From positions 1 through 13,005 of the forward strand of contig JACOXQ010000066.1 in the NCBI GenBank assembly GCA_016182285.1: a DNA stretch of 13,005 nt, written 5' to 3'. The notes under the pieces were generated by a model, which worked only from the letters and a program-made list of their open reading frames with translations, searched no databases and was not told where the DNA came from. Below, in pieces: positions 1-6,712 of the stretch. Every line of letters starts with the position of its first letter. The stretch's first letter is position 1. The position numbers and the translations under genes are program-made. Origin of the DNA: Candidatus Kaiserbacteria bacterium. GTDB taxonomy: Bacteria > Patescibacteriota > Minisyncoccia > Phycocordibacterales > Phycocordibacteraceae.

Positions 1-262
1 GACCGTCCGAGCCGTTCACCTTAAGGTCGACAGTAGGAGCGGACGGAGACGCGCACTCACCCGGAAAATGTTCAAAACCGGATTCACAGGATGCGGGAAC
101 AACCGCGCCGCCCGCCGGACCCCGCGGCGAGAACGAGAATGACCCCAGCTCGGACGAGCCGCCGGGCGCCTGCCCGCCCTGCCACAAGAGAATTGCCAAA
201 AACGCCGCCGAAGCGGCTCCCATCCATATCCAGTTTCGCGAGCGTGACGCGCGCTGTGCCAT
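1..262 (-). CDS. Secreted/membrane-anchored Ig-like repeat protein, N-terminal part (runs off left edge)
   Basis: Partial gene of 87 visible codons, open to the window edge. The ATG at 262 gives a short basic N-terminus (MAQRASRSRN), a hydrophobic segment at about residues 11-29 (WIWMGAASAAFLAILLWQ) and a Gly/Ser/Pro linker, which together look like a signal peptide or signal anchor. A Cys-containing segment (GGAVVPASCESGFEH...GEC) follows, then the start of an Ig-like repeat (VDLKVNGSDG). The start lies 2 nt after the stop of the upstream paralogue at 265. A strong AGGAGGT (278-284) sits inside that gene's 3' end but is 15 nt away, and a weaker AAGG is better spaced, so the two genes look translationally coupled. 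Repeats of this type are common in large cell-surface proteins of Parcubacteria-like genomes. The exact role is unknown; a surface or envelope role is inferred. Confidence 0.75.
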   Translation of the reverse strand, partial: MAQRASRSRNWIWMGAASAAFLAILLWQGGQAPGGSSELGSFSFSPRGPAGGAVVPASCESGFEHFPGECASPSAPTVDLKVNGSDG

Positions 263-264
263 TG

Positions 265-1218
265 TTACCTTGGCAACACCTCCTTCAAGCTCGGACTAAA
301 TACCCGCACCGTTCCCGGGTAGCTCCGCTCTCCGTCCGTGCCCTGACAGGTGAGCGTGTAGAGCGTCGTCTCCTGCGGCTGCACCTCGCGGTTGCCCGAG
401 ACAGGATCCACCGAACCAATGCCCTGATCGATCGAGCACGAGTTGGCAAACTGGCAGGACCAGAAGAGCGTGGCAGTCTCGGGAAGGATGATCGAGCCGG
501 GGTTGGGCGCGAACGTGCATTGCGGCACCTGGATGACGGTCACCTGGACGGAGTCCGAGGCGGAACCGTTAGCGTTATTACAGGTCAGCCCGTAGACGTA
601 GGTGCCCCGGCCGATGTTACTGAAATTCTCTGAACCGTTCGGCACTGCCTTCTCGCCGCTCCAGGCCCCCGAAGCGACGCACTGGCTTGCAGAAGTAGAT
701 ACCCATGACGCCGTGTAACCGGCCAACGCCTCGAACGTGAGAGGTCCGTCGGAACCGTTCACTTTGAGGTCAACGGTAGGCACAGGTCCGCCGCCTCCGC
801 AGGTACCGCTGCAGCTCGCATCGGTGTAGGGACCAGCAGGGTCGACGATACACGCGCCGCCTTGGCAGCTGTAGCGAGCACCGCCCGGCGATGAAACATT
901 CACCGTCACGGAGTCCGAAGGAGAACCACCGGGGCCGCTGCAGTTGATGGTGTAGATATAGGAACCGGCAAGAACACCGGCTTCGTTTTCCGAACCGTTC
1001 ACGGGTTTGCTTCCGCTCCAGGCGCCCGAGGCAGTGCAAGAATCAACATTGGCTGACGTCCAAGCCACGACATAGCTTGCCGGTTCTGCCATGCTAAGCG
1101 GGCCGTCAGAGCCATTGATCTTTATGTCAACGCGCGGAGCACATTCCCCCGGAGTGTGTTCAAAGCCCGACTCGCAGGACGCGGGGAGCACCGCGCCGCC
1201 CGCCGCGCCTGTCCTCAC
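265..1218 (-). CDS. Ig-like repeat surface protein lacking a visible signal peptide
   Basis: The protein has 317 residues and a GTG start preceded by GAAGG 7 nt upstream. An in-frame stop lies about 45 nt further up, so the frame cannot extend far. Three Ig-like modules are visible: about residues 30-109 (KINGSDGPL...ASGAWSGSK), about 148-230 (KVNGSDGPL...ASGAWSGEK) and a more divergent one at about 232-310 (FAPNPGSI...). A Cys-rich segment (YSCQGGACIV...ASCSGTCGGGG) separates the first two. Paired Cys residues in each module suggest disulfides outside the cytoplasm. Its first residues (GAAGGAVLPASCESGFEH) match residues about 52-69 of the downstream neighbour at 1-262, but the neighbour's basic and hydrophobic leader has no counterpart here. 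Either the 5' end was deleted or the protein stays inside. The function is unknown; a surface role is inferred from the repeat type. Confidence 0.75.
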   Translation of the reverse strand: MRTGAAGGAVLPASCESGFEHTPGECAPRVDIKINGSDGPLSMAEPASYVVAWTSANVDSCTASGAWSGSKPVNGSENEAGVLAGSYIYTINCSGPGGSPSDSVTVNVSSPGGARYSCQGGACIVDPAGPYTDASCSGTCGGGGPVPTVDLKVNGSDGPLTFEALAGYTASWVSTSASQCVASGAWSGEKAVPNGSENFSNIGRGTYVYGLTCNNANGSASDSVQVTVIQVPQCTFAPNPGSIILPETATLFWSCQFANSCSIDQGIGSVDPVSGNREVQPQETTLYTLTCQGTDGERSYPGTVRVFSPSLKEVLPR

Positions 1219-1289
1219 TATAGCGCCTTCAAAACAAGATTGGAAGCGGCACAGTTATCCACCATTCCGCACTCGACAGAGAGACGATC

Positions 1290-2081
1290 TCACTCTTCGC
1301 GCACCAACGCAAGATTGCGCTCGATCACGTTCCGCATCTCAAGAAGGCCCTCGGCATAGAGCGCCGGATCATTGCCAGGGTACGCCCTCCCCCAATCGTC
1401 GGCGCCGAGCGTTCGCGCGGCCGCTTGCGCCCCCACGAGCGCCTCTTCCGCCTCCTTCTTCTTCCCTAAGTTCAGAAGCGCCGTCCCGCGGCTCAAGAGC
1501 AACCACGAATTGCCGGGATTGTGTTCCAGCCCGCTTCTCGCCGCTTCTTCGGCACGAACAAAGTCGCCGCGTGCGAAATACACCCATGCCAGGTCATTCC
1601 ATGCCGCCCAGCTCTTCGGGTCCCATTCCAAAAACGCAAGAAACTCCCGCGCCGCAAACTCGTAGTTTCCGGAGTAGCCGTAGATCAGACCGAGCAGATA
1701 ATGCGTGCGCTTAAATTCCGGATGCAACGCGAACTCTTCGTTCGCGAGTCGAAGCGCATCATAAAAATTGCCTCTTAAAAACGCGATGCGCGCAAGCTGA
1801 TAGCGCGGCCCCAGGAGCTCGGGATCGATGCGCTGCGCCTTCTTGAACGCGCGCTCCGCGACGTCCAGATCGTACGCGCCTCCGTTGAAAAAATAGTTGC
1901 CGATCTCGAACGCGAGCGCCGCACCGGAACGGGCGAGGAGAAGCGCGGGTCCCGACAGCGAGGCACGCCACGCAAAACGCGCCGCTTGATCGCGAAAGAC
2001 AAAAACAGCGGCGCCGGCGACAACAACAGCCGCCATAACCGCAAAAATACGCACCTTGTTATTTTCCAAGCGCAAGCGCAT
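1290..2081 (-). CDS. Membrane-anchored TPR protein
   Basis: The protein has 263 residues. A short basic N-terminus precedes one hydrophobic segment (about residues 11-29, VRIFAVMAAVVVAGAAVFVF). The rest is helical repeats of tetratricopeptide type from about residue 70 to 230; readable units include YDLDVAERAFKKAQRIDPE, FYDALRLANEEFALHPEFKR, YEFAAREFLAFLEWDPKSWA and FVRAEEAARSGLEHNPGN. It is probably a protein-protein interaction scaffold at the outer face of the membrane. The ATG at 2081 lies, in another frame, inside a relic of a sagB 3' end (2059-2154), which points to an ancestral sagB-TPR operon with overlapping ends. A GTG at 2054, just after the relic's stop, is an alternative start. 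No specific partner can be named. Confidence 0.8.
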   Translation of the reverse strand: MRLRLENNKVRIFAVMAAVVVAGAAVFVFRDQAARFAWRASLSGPALLLARSGAALAFEIGNYFFNGGAYDLDVAERAFKKAQRIDPELLGPRYQLARIAFLRGNFYDALRLANEEFALHPEFKRTHYLLGLIYGYSGNYEFAAREFLAFLEWDPKSWAAWNDLAWVYFARGDFVRAEEAARSGLEHNPGNSWLLLSRGTALLNLGKKKEAEEALVGAQAAARTLGADDWGRAYPGNDPALYAEGLLEMRNVIERNLALVREE

Positions 2082-2154
2082 AGACCACGGATTCCGTTAC
2101 ACCGTCGATGTCAATGAGTTTCTCCAAGTTCTCATCGCGCGCGGCACAGTGCAC
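2059..2154 (-). pseudogene. 3'-terminal remnant of a second sagB-type dehydrogenase gene
   Basis: This piece, read on the minus strand, encodes VHCAARDENLEKL followed by IDIDGVTESVVYALALGK and a stop at 2059-2061. It matches the last 26 residues of the intact SagB-type protein at 2680-3441 (RDENLEKL...VYALAVGR) with only two differences (V to L and R to K). At DNA level the two copies differ at roughly a quarter of positions, mostly silent ones. Nothing upstream of about residue 220 of the enzyme is present; the sequence instead joins the end of hicA (stop at 2166). It is therefore a relic of a diverged homologue, not a fresh duplicate. The start codon of the TPR gene lies inside it in another frame. 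Confidence 0.85.
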
Positions 2155-2165
2155 TCGTTGCTTTA

Positions 2166-2384
2166 TTACTTTACGTTCCAGAATTGAGTCGCGCTCATAC
2201 CAGCATCTTTCAAGATTTGCCGGAATGTAGCAGGGCCGATCTCCTGACCGCCGTGAACCGGAACAGTAATGCGCCGGCCGTCGGCATGGCGGTAGATGGC
2301 GTGGCTCCCTTTCTGTCGAGCAAAATGGAAGCCGAGCTTCTGAATTGCTCGGGCGACCTCCCTGGCCCTGGGCAGCCTCGGCAT
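2166..2384 (-). CDS. hicA: HicA-family mRNA interferase toxin
   Basis: The protein has 72 residues, a normal length for HicA. It shows the double-stranded-RNA-binding-like fold pattern: an N-terminal helix (REVARAIQKLGFHFARQ), then the GSH motif with the catalytic-type histidine at residue 28 (KGSHAIYRH), then the strand and loop GRRITVPVHGGQEIGPATFR and a final helix (QILKDAGMS). HicA toxins cleave mRNA and tmRNA in the cytoplasm and are neutralised by HicB. The start lies 11 nt after the stop of the HicB-like gene, so the order is antitoxin then toxin. Two stop codons in a row close the frame. A relic of sagB follows immediately. Confidence 0.9.
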   Translation of the reverse strand: MPRLPRAREVARAIQKLGFHFARQKGSHAIYRHADGRRITVPVHGGQEIGPATFRQILKDAGMSATQFWNVK

Positions 2385-2395
2385 AGCCGGCGGCC

Positions 2396-2683
2396 CTATA
2401 CGCGCACCTCCACCGACGAGAAGCTTACTGGTTTCCGATACGGCACGGCTTCTTTCAACGCCCTGCGGTCTTCAACGTGGAGTTGGATGACTTCCCGAAT
2501 GTTCTTCAACGCCTCTTCCAACGACCGTCCCTGGGTGTAGCATCCTTGGAGCGATGGCGCATAGACAAAGAAATACCCTTTTTCATCCTTCTCTACCACC
2601 ACCGGAAATTCGTAAATTTTTAATACCCTTTTCACGCTGGCAGGATACTCTATCCAGCGACGCTGGTCAATGCCCCCACTCAT
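2396..2683 (-). CDS. hicB: HicB-family antitoxin
   Basis: The protein has 95 residues. The HicB core runs from about residue 20 to 80: KIYEFPVVVEKDEKGYFFVY, APSLQGCYTQGRSLEEALKN and an IREVIQLHVED helix, which is the partial RNase-H-like fold of the family. No C-terminal ribbon-helix-helix or HTH domain is visible, so this is the short form and self-repression of the operon cannot be assumed. The ATG overlaps the stop of the upstream sagB-type gene as ATGA (2680-2683), giving about 19 residues (MSGGIDQRRW...) ahead of the usual family start. A GTG at residue 17 could be the older start. The overlap suggests translation coupled to sagB. HicA follows 11 nt downstream. Confidence 0.88.
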   Translation of the reverse strand: MSGGIDQRRWIEYPASVKRVLKIYEFPVVVEKDEKGYFFVYAPSLQGCYTQGRSLEEALKNIREVIQLHVEDRRALKEAVPYRKPVSFSSVEVRV

Positions 2684-3441
2684 CTCCCAACCGCCAACGC
2701 ATACACGACGGACTCGGTGACGCCATCGATATCAATTAATTTTTCAAGATTTTCGTCACGCGTCCCGCTCAACGCGCAGCACTTTAGGCCGAGTGCCTCT
2801 GTAGCAAGGTACGTATTTTGCCCAATGTGGCCAGCTTCGTGGAGAATCTGGCGATACCCGCGCTCACCATACTTATTTTGATTGCGCCAGAAAACCGCGG
2901 TCATCACGATGCCCACTGTAGCGTCCTTCACCCACGGATACGTAAAGATCTGGCTGATATCCTCGTCGCTGAACTCCCGGTCCCACAGCACATCGAGCGC
3001 GTGCTCCTTTACGTTGTAGTGGTAGAGTCCGGCTTTCAAATCCTCACCCGAACGAAAAACGATCGGATACACCTCAATGGGATAGCGCCCTCCGCCGGAG
3101 GCCTGGGCCCGCCGGAACCGGTCGCTGGTCAGTTTGCCGGTCGTGCCACACGAGTACTTTAGCAATACCGAAAGCTCGTATTTGGTGATCGACGCCCTCG
3201 TAAAATCTCTCCGCGACTGCCGCGCTTTGATCAGATCAAAAAAGTCGGCTCGCGGCGGTCCGTCCTCGAGCGCGATCTTCGGCAGGCGGGGATAGGCCTT
3301 GTAGTAGGTGGTGCGCCATTCCTCTGGCCAGTCCTCGTAACGCCTAGGAGTGGGCGGATGCCCCTTGGCATGGTCCTTGCTTGATTGATGGAAAATTTTT
3401 GAGAAATTCGGCGTATCCATGGCAACATTCGCCACGGACAT
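2680..3441 (-). CDS. sagB: SagB-type FMN-dependent azoline dehydrogenase (TOMM pathway)
   Basis: The 253-residue protein matches the SagB-type nitroreductase-fold family along its whole length. It has the N-terminal WRTTYYKAYPRLPKI, the phosphate-contacting RQSRRDF (residues 74-80), SGGGRYPIEVY (115-125), GLYHYNVKEHALDVL (138-152), and the signature NKYGERGYRQILHEAGHIGQ (189-208) followed by NTYLATEALGLK. In TOMM pathways (streptolysin S, microcin B17) such enzymes use FMN to oxidise thiazolines and oxazolines made by YcaO cyclodehydratases into aromatic azoles, in the cytoplasm. A YcaO with the matching C-terminus is encoded at 7563-9122. No clear ribosome binding site precedes the ATG at 3441. 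An ATG at codon 8 (3420) is possible and would fit the promoter-like pair at 3440-3469. The 3' end overlaps hicB by 4 nt. Confidence 0.92.
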   Translation of the reverse strand: MSVANVAMDTPNFSKIFHQSSKDHAKGHPPTPRRYEDWPEEWRTTYYKAYPRLPKIALEDGPPRADFFDLIKARQSRRDFTRASITKYELSVLLKYSCGTTGKLTSDRFRRAQASGGGRYPIEVYPIVFRSGEDLKAGLYHYNVKEHALDVLWDREFSDEDISQIFTYPWVKDATVGIVMTAVFWRNQNKYGERGYRQILHEAGHIGQNTYLATEALGLKCCALSGTRDENLEKLIDIDGVTESVVYALAVGR

Positions 3442-3469
3442 TGTAGCAACAGAGAGGGTATGCTCACAA
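3440..3469 (-). promoter_or_regulatory. Possible sigma-70-type promoter before or within the start of sagB
   Basis: TTGTGA (3464-3469) and TACAAT (3440-3445) are 18 nt apart on the minus strand. The -10 hexamer overlaps the ATG at 3441, so if the promoter is real, translation would begin at the ATG at 3420 with a leader of only about a dozen bases. This is a sequence match only. Confidence 0.3.
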
Positions 3470-3528
3470 ACCTTTCTCGCATTTCACTTTTCTTATCATC
3501 TTCACTTCGCTGTTCCTTATAACCGCAT

Positions 3529-4287
3529 TTACAGATAGTCCAGAATCCGATCATAGTTGATGAACCGAAACAGCTGGAAACCGTATAAAATAAGGAGCGC
3601 CATATTGTCTGTGACAAGTAGAATGCCAAGTACAACAAGAAAAACGCCTCCGACTACCGAAACGACGCTCAGGGAAGCGGAGAGCTTGGCGAGATGACGC
3701 GAAGCAGAACCAATGCCAAGCGCAATCGCAAGGAACGGCACCGCCAGGCCGGCCGAGAATACTGCGAGAAGCAAGGCGCCGTAGAGCGCGGTTGCCGCGG
3801 AGCCAGCCAAGAACAGAATCGAACCAAGGATGGGGCCGACGCACGGCGTCCAGCCGAATGCGAAAGCAGCGCCCAAAATAAACGAGTTTAAAGGTCTGCC
3901 CTGCTCAAAGAGCGTCGGCGGCCTGAACTTGACGGCGCGCTCAAGAAACGGGATTTTGAGCACATTCAGCATGAAAAGTCCGAATAGAATGACGAATATG
4001 CCGCCAATTCTGGCAAGCCATGAACGGTAGGCAACAAGAAGCGCGCCGGTGAAACCGACCAGCGCTCCAAGCGTCACGAACACAGCACTAAAACCTATGA
4101 TGAATGCAAGACCGTTCACAAGTACTTTCCGGCGTACTGCACCGGCCTTAGCCGGATCCTTGAGATCCTCAAGCGAAACACCGCTGATGGATCCAAGGTA
4201 AGCCGGGATAAGAGGCAACGTGCACGGCGCGAGGATCGAAAGCATCCCCGCGACAAAAGCCCACGGAATAAGGGAGATGTCGATCAT
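3529..4287 (-). CDS. ccdA: CcdA/DsbD-family transmembrane thiol-disulfide electron carrier
   Basis: From the ATG at 4287 the protein has 252 residues and about six hydrophobic segments, the usual CcdA size and layout. The two redox cysteines are present: APCTLPLIPAYLG with Cys22 in the first helix and GWTPCVGPILGS with Cys149 in the fourth. CcdA passes electrons from cytoplasmic thioredoxin across the membrane to extracytoplasmic thioredoxin-like proteins; the TlpA-like protein at 9129-9677 is the obvious local partner. The frame is open for 23 more codons upstream (to 4356), but that part is not membrane-like and overlaps a promoter, so the start at 4287 is preferred. The C-terminus carries an unusual aromatic/acidic tail (QLFRFINYDRILDYL). 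sagB follows after 87 nt. Confidence 0.9.
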   Translation of the reverse strand: MIDISLIPWAFVAGMLSILAPCTLPLIPAYLGSISGVSLEDLKDPAKAGAVRRKVLVNGLAFIIGFSAVFVTLGALVGFTGALLVAYRSWLARIGGIFVILFGLFMLNVLKIPFLERAVKFRPPTLFEQGRPLNSFILGAAFAFGWTPCVGPILGSILFLAGSAATALYGALLLAVFSAGLAVPFLAIALGIGSASRHLAKLSASLSVVSVVGGVFLVVLGILLVTDNMALLILYGFQLFRFINYDRILDYL

Positions 4288-4326
4288 TTGAATCCGCACA
4301 ACTCCAGAAACATGCGCGTATTTAGT

Positions 4327-4356
4327 AGCATACTCGGATTCAGCGCGTAAGTACAA
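4327..4356 (-). promoter_or_regulatory. Possible promoter for ccdA, divergent from the lipoprotein promoter
   Basis: TTGTAC (4351-4356) and TATGCT (4327-4332) are 18 nt apart on the minus strand, about 40 nt upstream of the ccdA start at 4287. Each hexamer matches consensus at four of six bases. It sits back-to-back with the plus-strand promoter at 4361-4390. Confidence 0.35.
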
Positions 4357-4360
4357 AAGC

Positions 4361-4390
4361 TTGACATTTTGTAATAAGGTGTGCTAAAAT
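4361..4390 (+). promoter_or_regulatory. Strong sigma-70-type promoter for the lipoprotein gene
   Basis: A perfect TTGACA (4361-4366) is followed after 18 nt by TAAAAT (4385-4390), preceded by TGC, which makes an extended -10. It lies about 45 nt before the GTG start at 4435. Confidence 0.8.
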
Positions 4391-4422
4391 TGCAGCAGCA
4401 AGTTTGATTTCCACCCCGACAT

Positions 4423-4430
4423 AAGGAGGA
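4423..4430 (+). promoter_or_regulatory. Ribosome binding site deciding the GTG start at 4435
   Basis: AAGGAGGA lies 4 nt before the GTG at 4435. It is the best Shine-Dalgarno match in the window and supports the non-ATG start, which also places the lipobox correctly. Confidence 0.85.
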
Positions 4431-4434
4431 AACT

Positions 4435-5025
4435 GTGAGAAAGATCGCGAATATCGCCCTCGTACTTCTGGCATTTACCGGTTGCGCGACCGCCCCCGCA
4501 TCTGCTTCCCGCGAGGAGAACAACGGTCCGACTGCTAACGCGCCTGACATCCGAGTCGGCGACGCGTGGGTCGACAAAGTGAACGGCGCCGAGAAGACGA
4601 GCACCGTCACGAAGACCTCGGAAGACACGCTGACCGTGAACCTCTGGGGCACCGAGACGGTCCTCACGAAGGAGGGAAACACCCTCACTGGCTACTCGGC
4701 CTTCAACCGCCCCATCTCCTACTCACCCTACCTCGACACCTTCTCTTTCCCTCTCTACCCAGGAAAGAAGTGGTCCTCAAGCTGGAGTTGGTCCGGCGGT
4801 GGGTACAGGGGCAACGGAAGCACCTACGGGAAAGCCGGCACCTGGGAGAATATCTCGGTTCCGGCCGGAACCTTCCTCGCGATCCGCGTGGATGTGACCC
4901 ACAGCTGGGAGAGCGGCAGCATGACCATCACCTACTGGTACGCGCCCGAGGTCAATCGGTTCGTGAAATACAAGGGGCCGCTCGGCTCCCTCGAGCTCGT
5001 GACCTACCGCCCCGCCCCTCGCTAA
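4435..5025 (+). CDS. Predicted lipoprotein of unknown function
   Basis: The 196-residue protein starts at a GTG with an excellent ribosome binding site. The N-terminus is a lipoprotein signal: MRK, a hydrophobic run (IANIALVLLAF) and a lipobox ending TGC with Cys17. After a Ser/Ala/Asn-rich spacer comes a beta-rich domain with many Trp and Tyr (GDAWVDKVNG, SYSPYLDTFSFPLYPGKKW, WSSSWSWSGGGYRGNG, SVPAGTFLAIRVDV, MTITYWYAPEVNRFVKYKG). The pattern 'PGKKW ... VPAGTF ... YWYAPEVNRFVKY' resembles bacterial extracytoplasmic beta proteins that I cannot assign to a named function. It is one of only two plus-strand genes here, has its own promoter (4361) and terminator (5043), and its codons favour C in the third position more than neighbouring genes. 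It looks like an independent cassette set between operon parts. Confidence 0.88.
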   Translation: MRKIANIALVLLAFTGCATAPASASREENNGPTANAPDIRVGDAWVDKVNGAEKTSTVTKTSEDTLTVNLWGTETVLTKEGNTLTGYSAFNRPISYSPYLDTFSFPLYPGKKWSSSWSWSGGGYRGNGSTYGKAGTWENISVPAGTFLAIRVDVTHSWESGSMTITYWYAPEVNRFVKYKGPLGSLELVTYRPAPR

Positions 5026-5042
5026 TGCACCTTCCCCAAGGA

Positions 5043-5079
5043 AACGGCAGCGCCTCGTGCGCTGCCGTTCTTCTTTTTA
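5043..5079 (+). terminator. Rho-independent terminator after the lipoprotein gene
   Basis: A perfect 11-bp stem (AACGGCAGCGC / GCGCTGCCGTT) with a 5-nt loop (CTCGT) is followed by CTTCTTTTTAT on the plus strand. It lies 17 nt after the stop at 5025. The T tract is only on the plus-strand side, so it is mainly a terminator for that strand. Confidence 0.93.
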
Positions 5080-5104
5080 TTTTGATGAAGTCAAAACGGC
5101 GGCC

Positions 5105-6223
5105 CTAGAGTTGCCAGCCCAACTCCTTGAGCAAGGCCTTAAACCGTTCATCTTGCTGAGCAAGCGAAAGCGTGTACCGACGGAAGAGATCGTTTTGGTA
5201 CTCGAGCGACGCGAGACGGCGAAGGAACCCGAAGAACGAGAGGCTTCTGTCAGTTTCAGCAACCAGTGCCGTAATTTGCTTTTTCATATCCACACTTCTG
5301 TTCTCGAAGCCGCGCTCGGTAAGAACAGAAAGGAAAACGCTGTAGAAAAACCGCGCATACAGAGAAGCGTCCCGGCCGTAGGGGTTATCAGAAATGGCGC
5401 CCCCTTGCTGGATTGCCTTGTCGAATGATTCCTCGGCCAGTTGTTTGTTCTCGCTCCCTCCCCGCAGGAGATACAGTTCAGCATAGGCAATGCCGCGCAC
5501 CGTGAACACGAGAACTCGGTTGAACTCGGAGAGTCCGCCGGCCGCGACGTCCGTGCTGCGCAACGAAACGGCCAAAAGACGGTCGCCATCCTGAAGATTT
5601 TCTCTCATACGCTGCGTGTAGACGGTCTTTTGTTCTGATGTCATTGTCCGCAGACCGCTTGCCTCCTCGATCAGCCGGTTGCCGTACCAGTACGCAAGGC
5701 GATAGTCAGCTGTCACGGTACGCCAGAACTGCTGCGAATATTCGTAAGCGGAACGGAGCGCCTCGGTGATATCGCCACCCTTAATGAACGACTCCCACAA
5801 TTCCCCGCCCGAAAAGATATACTTGCGAGCAAAGTCCTTATCGTAGGTCATATTGTAGTAGTCCAGGATATAAACAACGCCGCCAGCGCGATACATCCCA
5901 GGATAGGACTCGTCAGCAACTACTTCCTTCAGAATTGAAATTCCTTTAGGTGGATCGATGAGCATGGTGGCCACACCGAGGTTGAGCTTCGCCAAACCCT
6001 CTTCTTGCGGTGATGTTGCCCGCCGGAGAGTGTCTTCGAACTCCCGCGCCGCCTCGCTCAACGATTTGACATCTCCACGCTCAAAAAGCCCTCTCCCGGA
6101 GCTGAAGGACTCGCGATAGGCCGCGGCGCGGCGCTTTTCCCGCCACTGATAACCGAAATATCCGCCAACGATGACGAGTAACGCAATGAGGACATAAGTC
6201 ATGATTTTAACGTTTTGTGTCAT
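5105..6223 (-). CDS. Membrane-anchored helical-repeat (TPR-like) protein
   Basis: The protein has 372 residues. One N-terminal transmembrane helix lies at about residues 8-25 (IMTYVLIALLVIVGGYFGY), followed by a basic WREKRR and a long, soluble, almost wholly alpha-helical part. Repeat-like pairs can be read (SLSEAAREFEDTLRRAT; EEGLAKLNLGVATML; KQLAEESFDKAIQQGG), which fits degenerate tetratricopeptide repeats. The start is 9 nt after the rhodanese gene's stop, so it belongs to the TlpA-YcaO-Hint-rhodanese operon and is its last gene. It converges on the lipoprotein gene, with the hairpin at 5043-5069 between them. A scaffold role for the other membrane-anchored products is inferred from topology and position; no catalytic motif is visible. 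Confidence 0.85.
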   Translation of the reverse strand: MTQNVKIMTYVLIALLVIVGGYFGYQWREKRRAAAYRESFSSGRGLFERGDVKSLSEAAREFEDTLRRATSPQEEGLAKLNLGVATMLIDPPKGISILKEVVADESYPGMYRAGGVVYILDYYNMTYDKDFARKYIFSGGELWESFIKGGDITEALRSAYEYSQQFWRTVTADYRLAYWYGNRLIEEASGLRTMTSEQKTVYTQRMRENLQDGDRLLAVSLRSTDVAAGGLSEFNRVLVFTVRGIAYAELYLLRGGSENKQLAEESFDKAIQQGGAISDNPYGRDASLYARFFYSVFLSVLTERGFENRSVDMKKQITALVAETDRSLSFFGFLRRLASLEYQNDLFRRYTLSLAQQDERFKALLKELGWQL

Positions 6224-6232
6224 AACCTGATT

Positions 6233-6709
6233 TTACGACCCCTTCTTGTTGTAACTACTATACCAGCTATTCCGCACGGTGGGCAGTCCTGCCGCCTTCC
6301 ACGCGGAAACACCACCATCGATGCGTCGCAGGTTGAGGAAGCCCTGATGCTCTAAATAGTGATACGCGACGCCGGAGAGCGCCCCGCCGGTGCAAATCAA
6401 CACGATCGTTTTCCCGCTTTTCGGAAGGGTTTTTTGTTCCGTATAGAGCACGTTTATGGGCACGTTAAGAGAACCTTCCGCATGCTCCGTGTAATACTCG
6501 TTCGGGTTCCGGACATCGAGGAAAAGAAAATCCTCCGGCTTGGCCCTATATTCTTCGTAGAACGCCTGCGGATTGGCATCTTTAATGCTGGGAGCGACCA
6601 AATTCAGGTTCTTGAGCGGGGTGAGATAAATGACAAGTGCTGCGCCCAATACCCCGAGAAGTGCCGAGAGCGCCGAGGTCTTCGTATAAAATTTTATGTT
6701 GCCCGGCAT
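6233..6709 (-). CDS. Membrane-anchored rhodanese-domain protein
   Basis: The protein has 158 residues. A transmembrane segment lies at about residues 12-30 (SALSALLGVLGAALVIYLT). A single rhodanese domain covers about residues 45-145, with the family patterns FLFLDVRNPNEYYTEHAEGS and LNVPI, the active-site loop ICTGGALSG with Cys107, and the closing HQGFLNLRRIDGGVSAWKAAG. Rhodaneses move sulfane sulfur through a cysteine persulfide, or act in redox signalling. The anchor probably places the domain outside the cytoplasm. The start lies 3 nt after the stop of the Hint-protein gene, so the two are probably translationally coupled, and the helical-repeat gene follows after 9 nt. Together with TlpA and CcdA it makes a third thiol-active product at this locus. 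Its substrate is unknown. Confidence 0.9.
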   Translation of the reverse strand: MPGNIKFYTKTSALSALLGVLGAALVIYLTPLKNLNLVAPSIKDANPQAFYEEYRAKPEDFLFLDVRNPNEYYTEHAEGSLNVPINVLYTEQKTLPKSGKTIVLICTGGALSGVAYHYLEHQGFLNLRRIDGGVSAWKAAGLPTVRNSWYSSYNKKGS

Positions 6710-6712
6710 GAG

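Noticed and set aside
91..633. Plus-strand open frame of 180 codons
   Set aside because: Arg/Pro-rich, low-complexity translation antisense to the two Ig-repeat genes, whose repeats and signal peptide are convincing on the minus strand.
1091..1714. Plus-strand open frame of 207 codons
   Set aside because: It crosses the boundary between the Ig-repeat and TPR genes on the other strand, and its Ser/Pro/Arg-rich product has no fold-like pattern.
2059..2154. sagB fragment considered as a recent tandem duplication
   Set aside because: Differences between the copies are mostly silent and frequent, which needs long divergence under selection rather than a recent copy.
3231..3638. Minus-strand frame spanning the ccdA-sagB gap, considered as a small precursor peptide
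   Set aside because: It shares sequence with sagB and ccdA in another frame, has no Gly/Ser/Cys-rich core and no ribosome binding site. The gap itself (3442-3528) holds only a frame of about 11 codons.
5043..5069. The same hairpin as terminator for the minus-strand helical-repeat gene
   Set aside because: On the minus strand the stem is followed by TTCCTTGGGG, not a T tract; it may weaken read-through but is not a standard terminator there.
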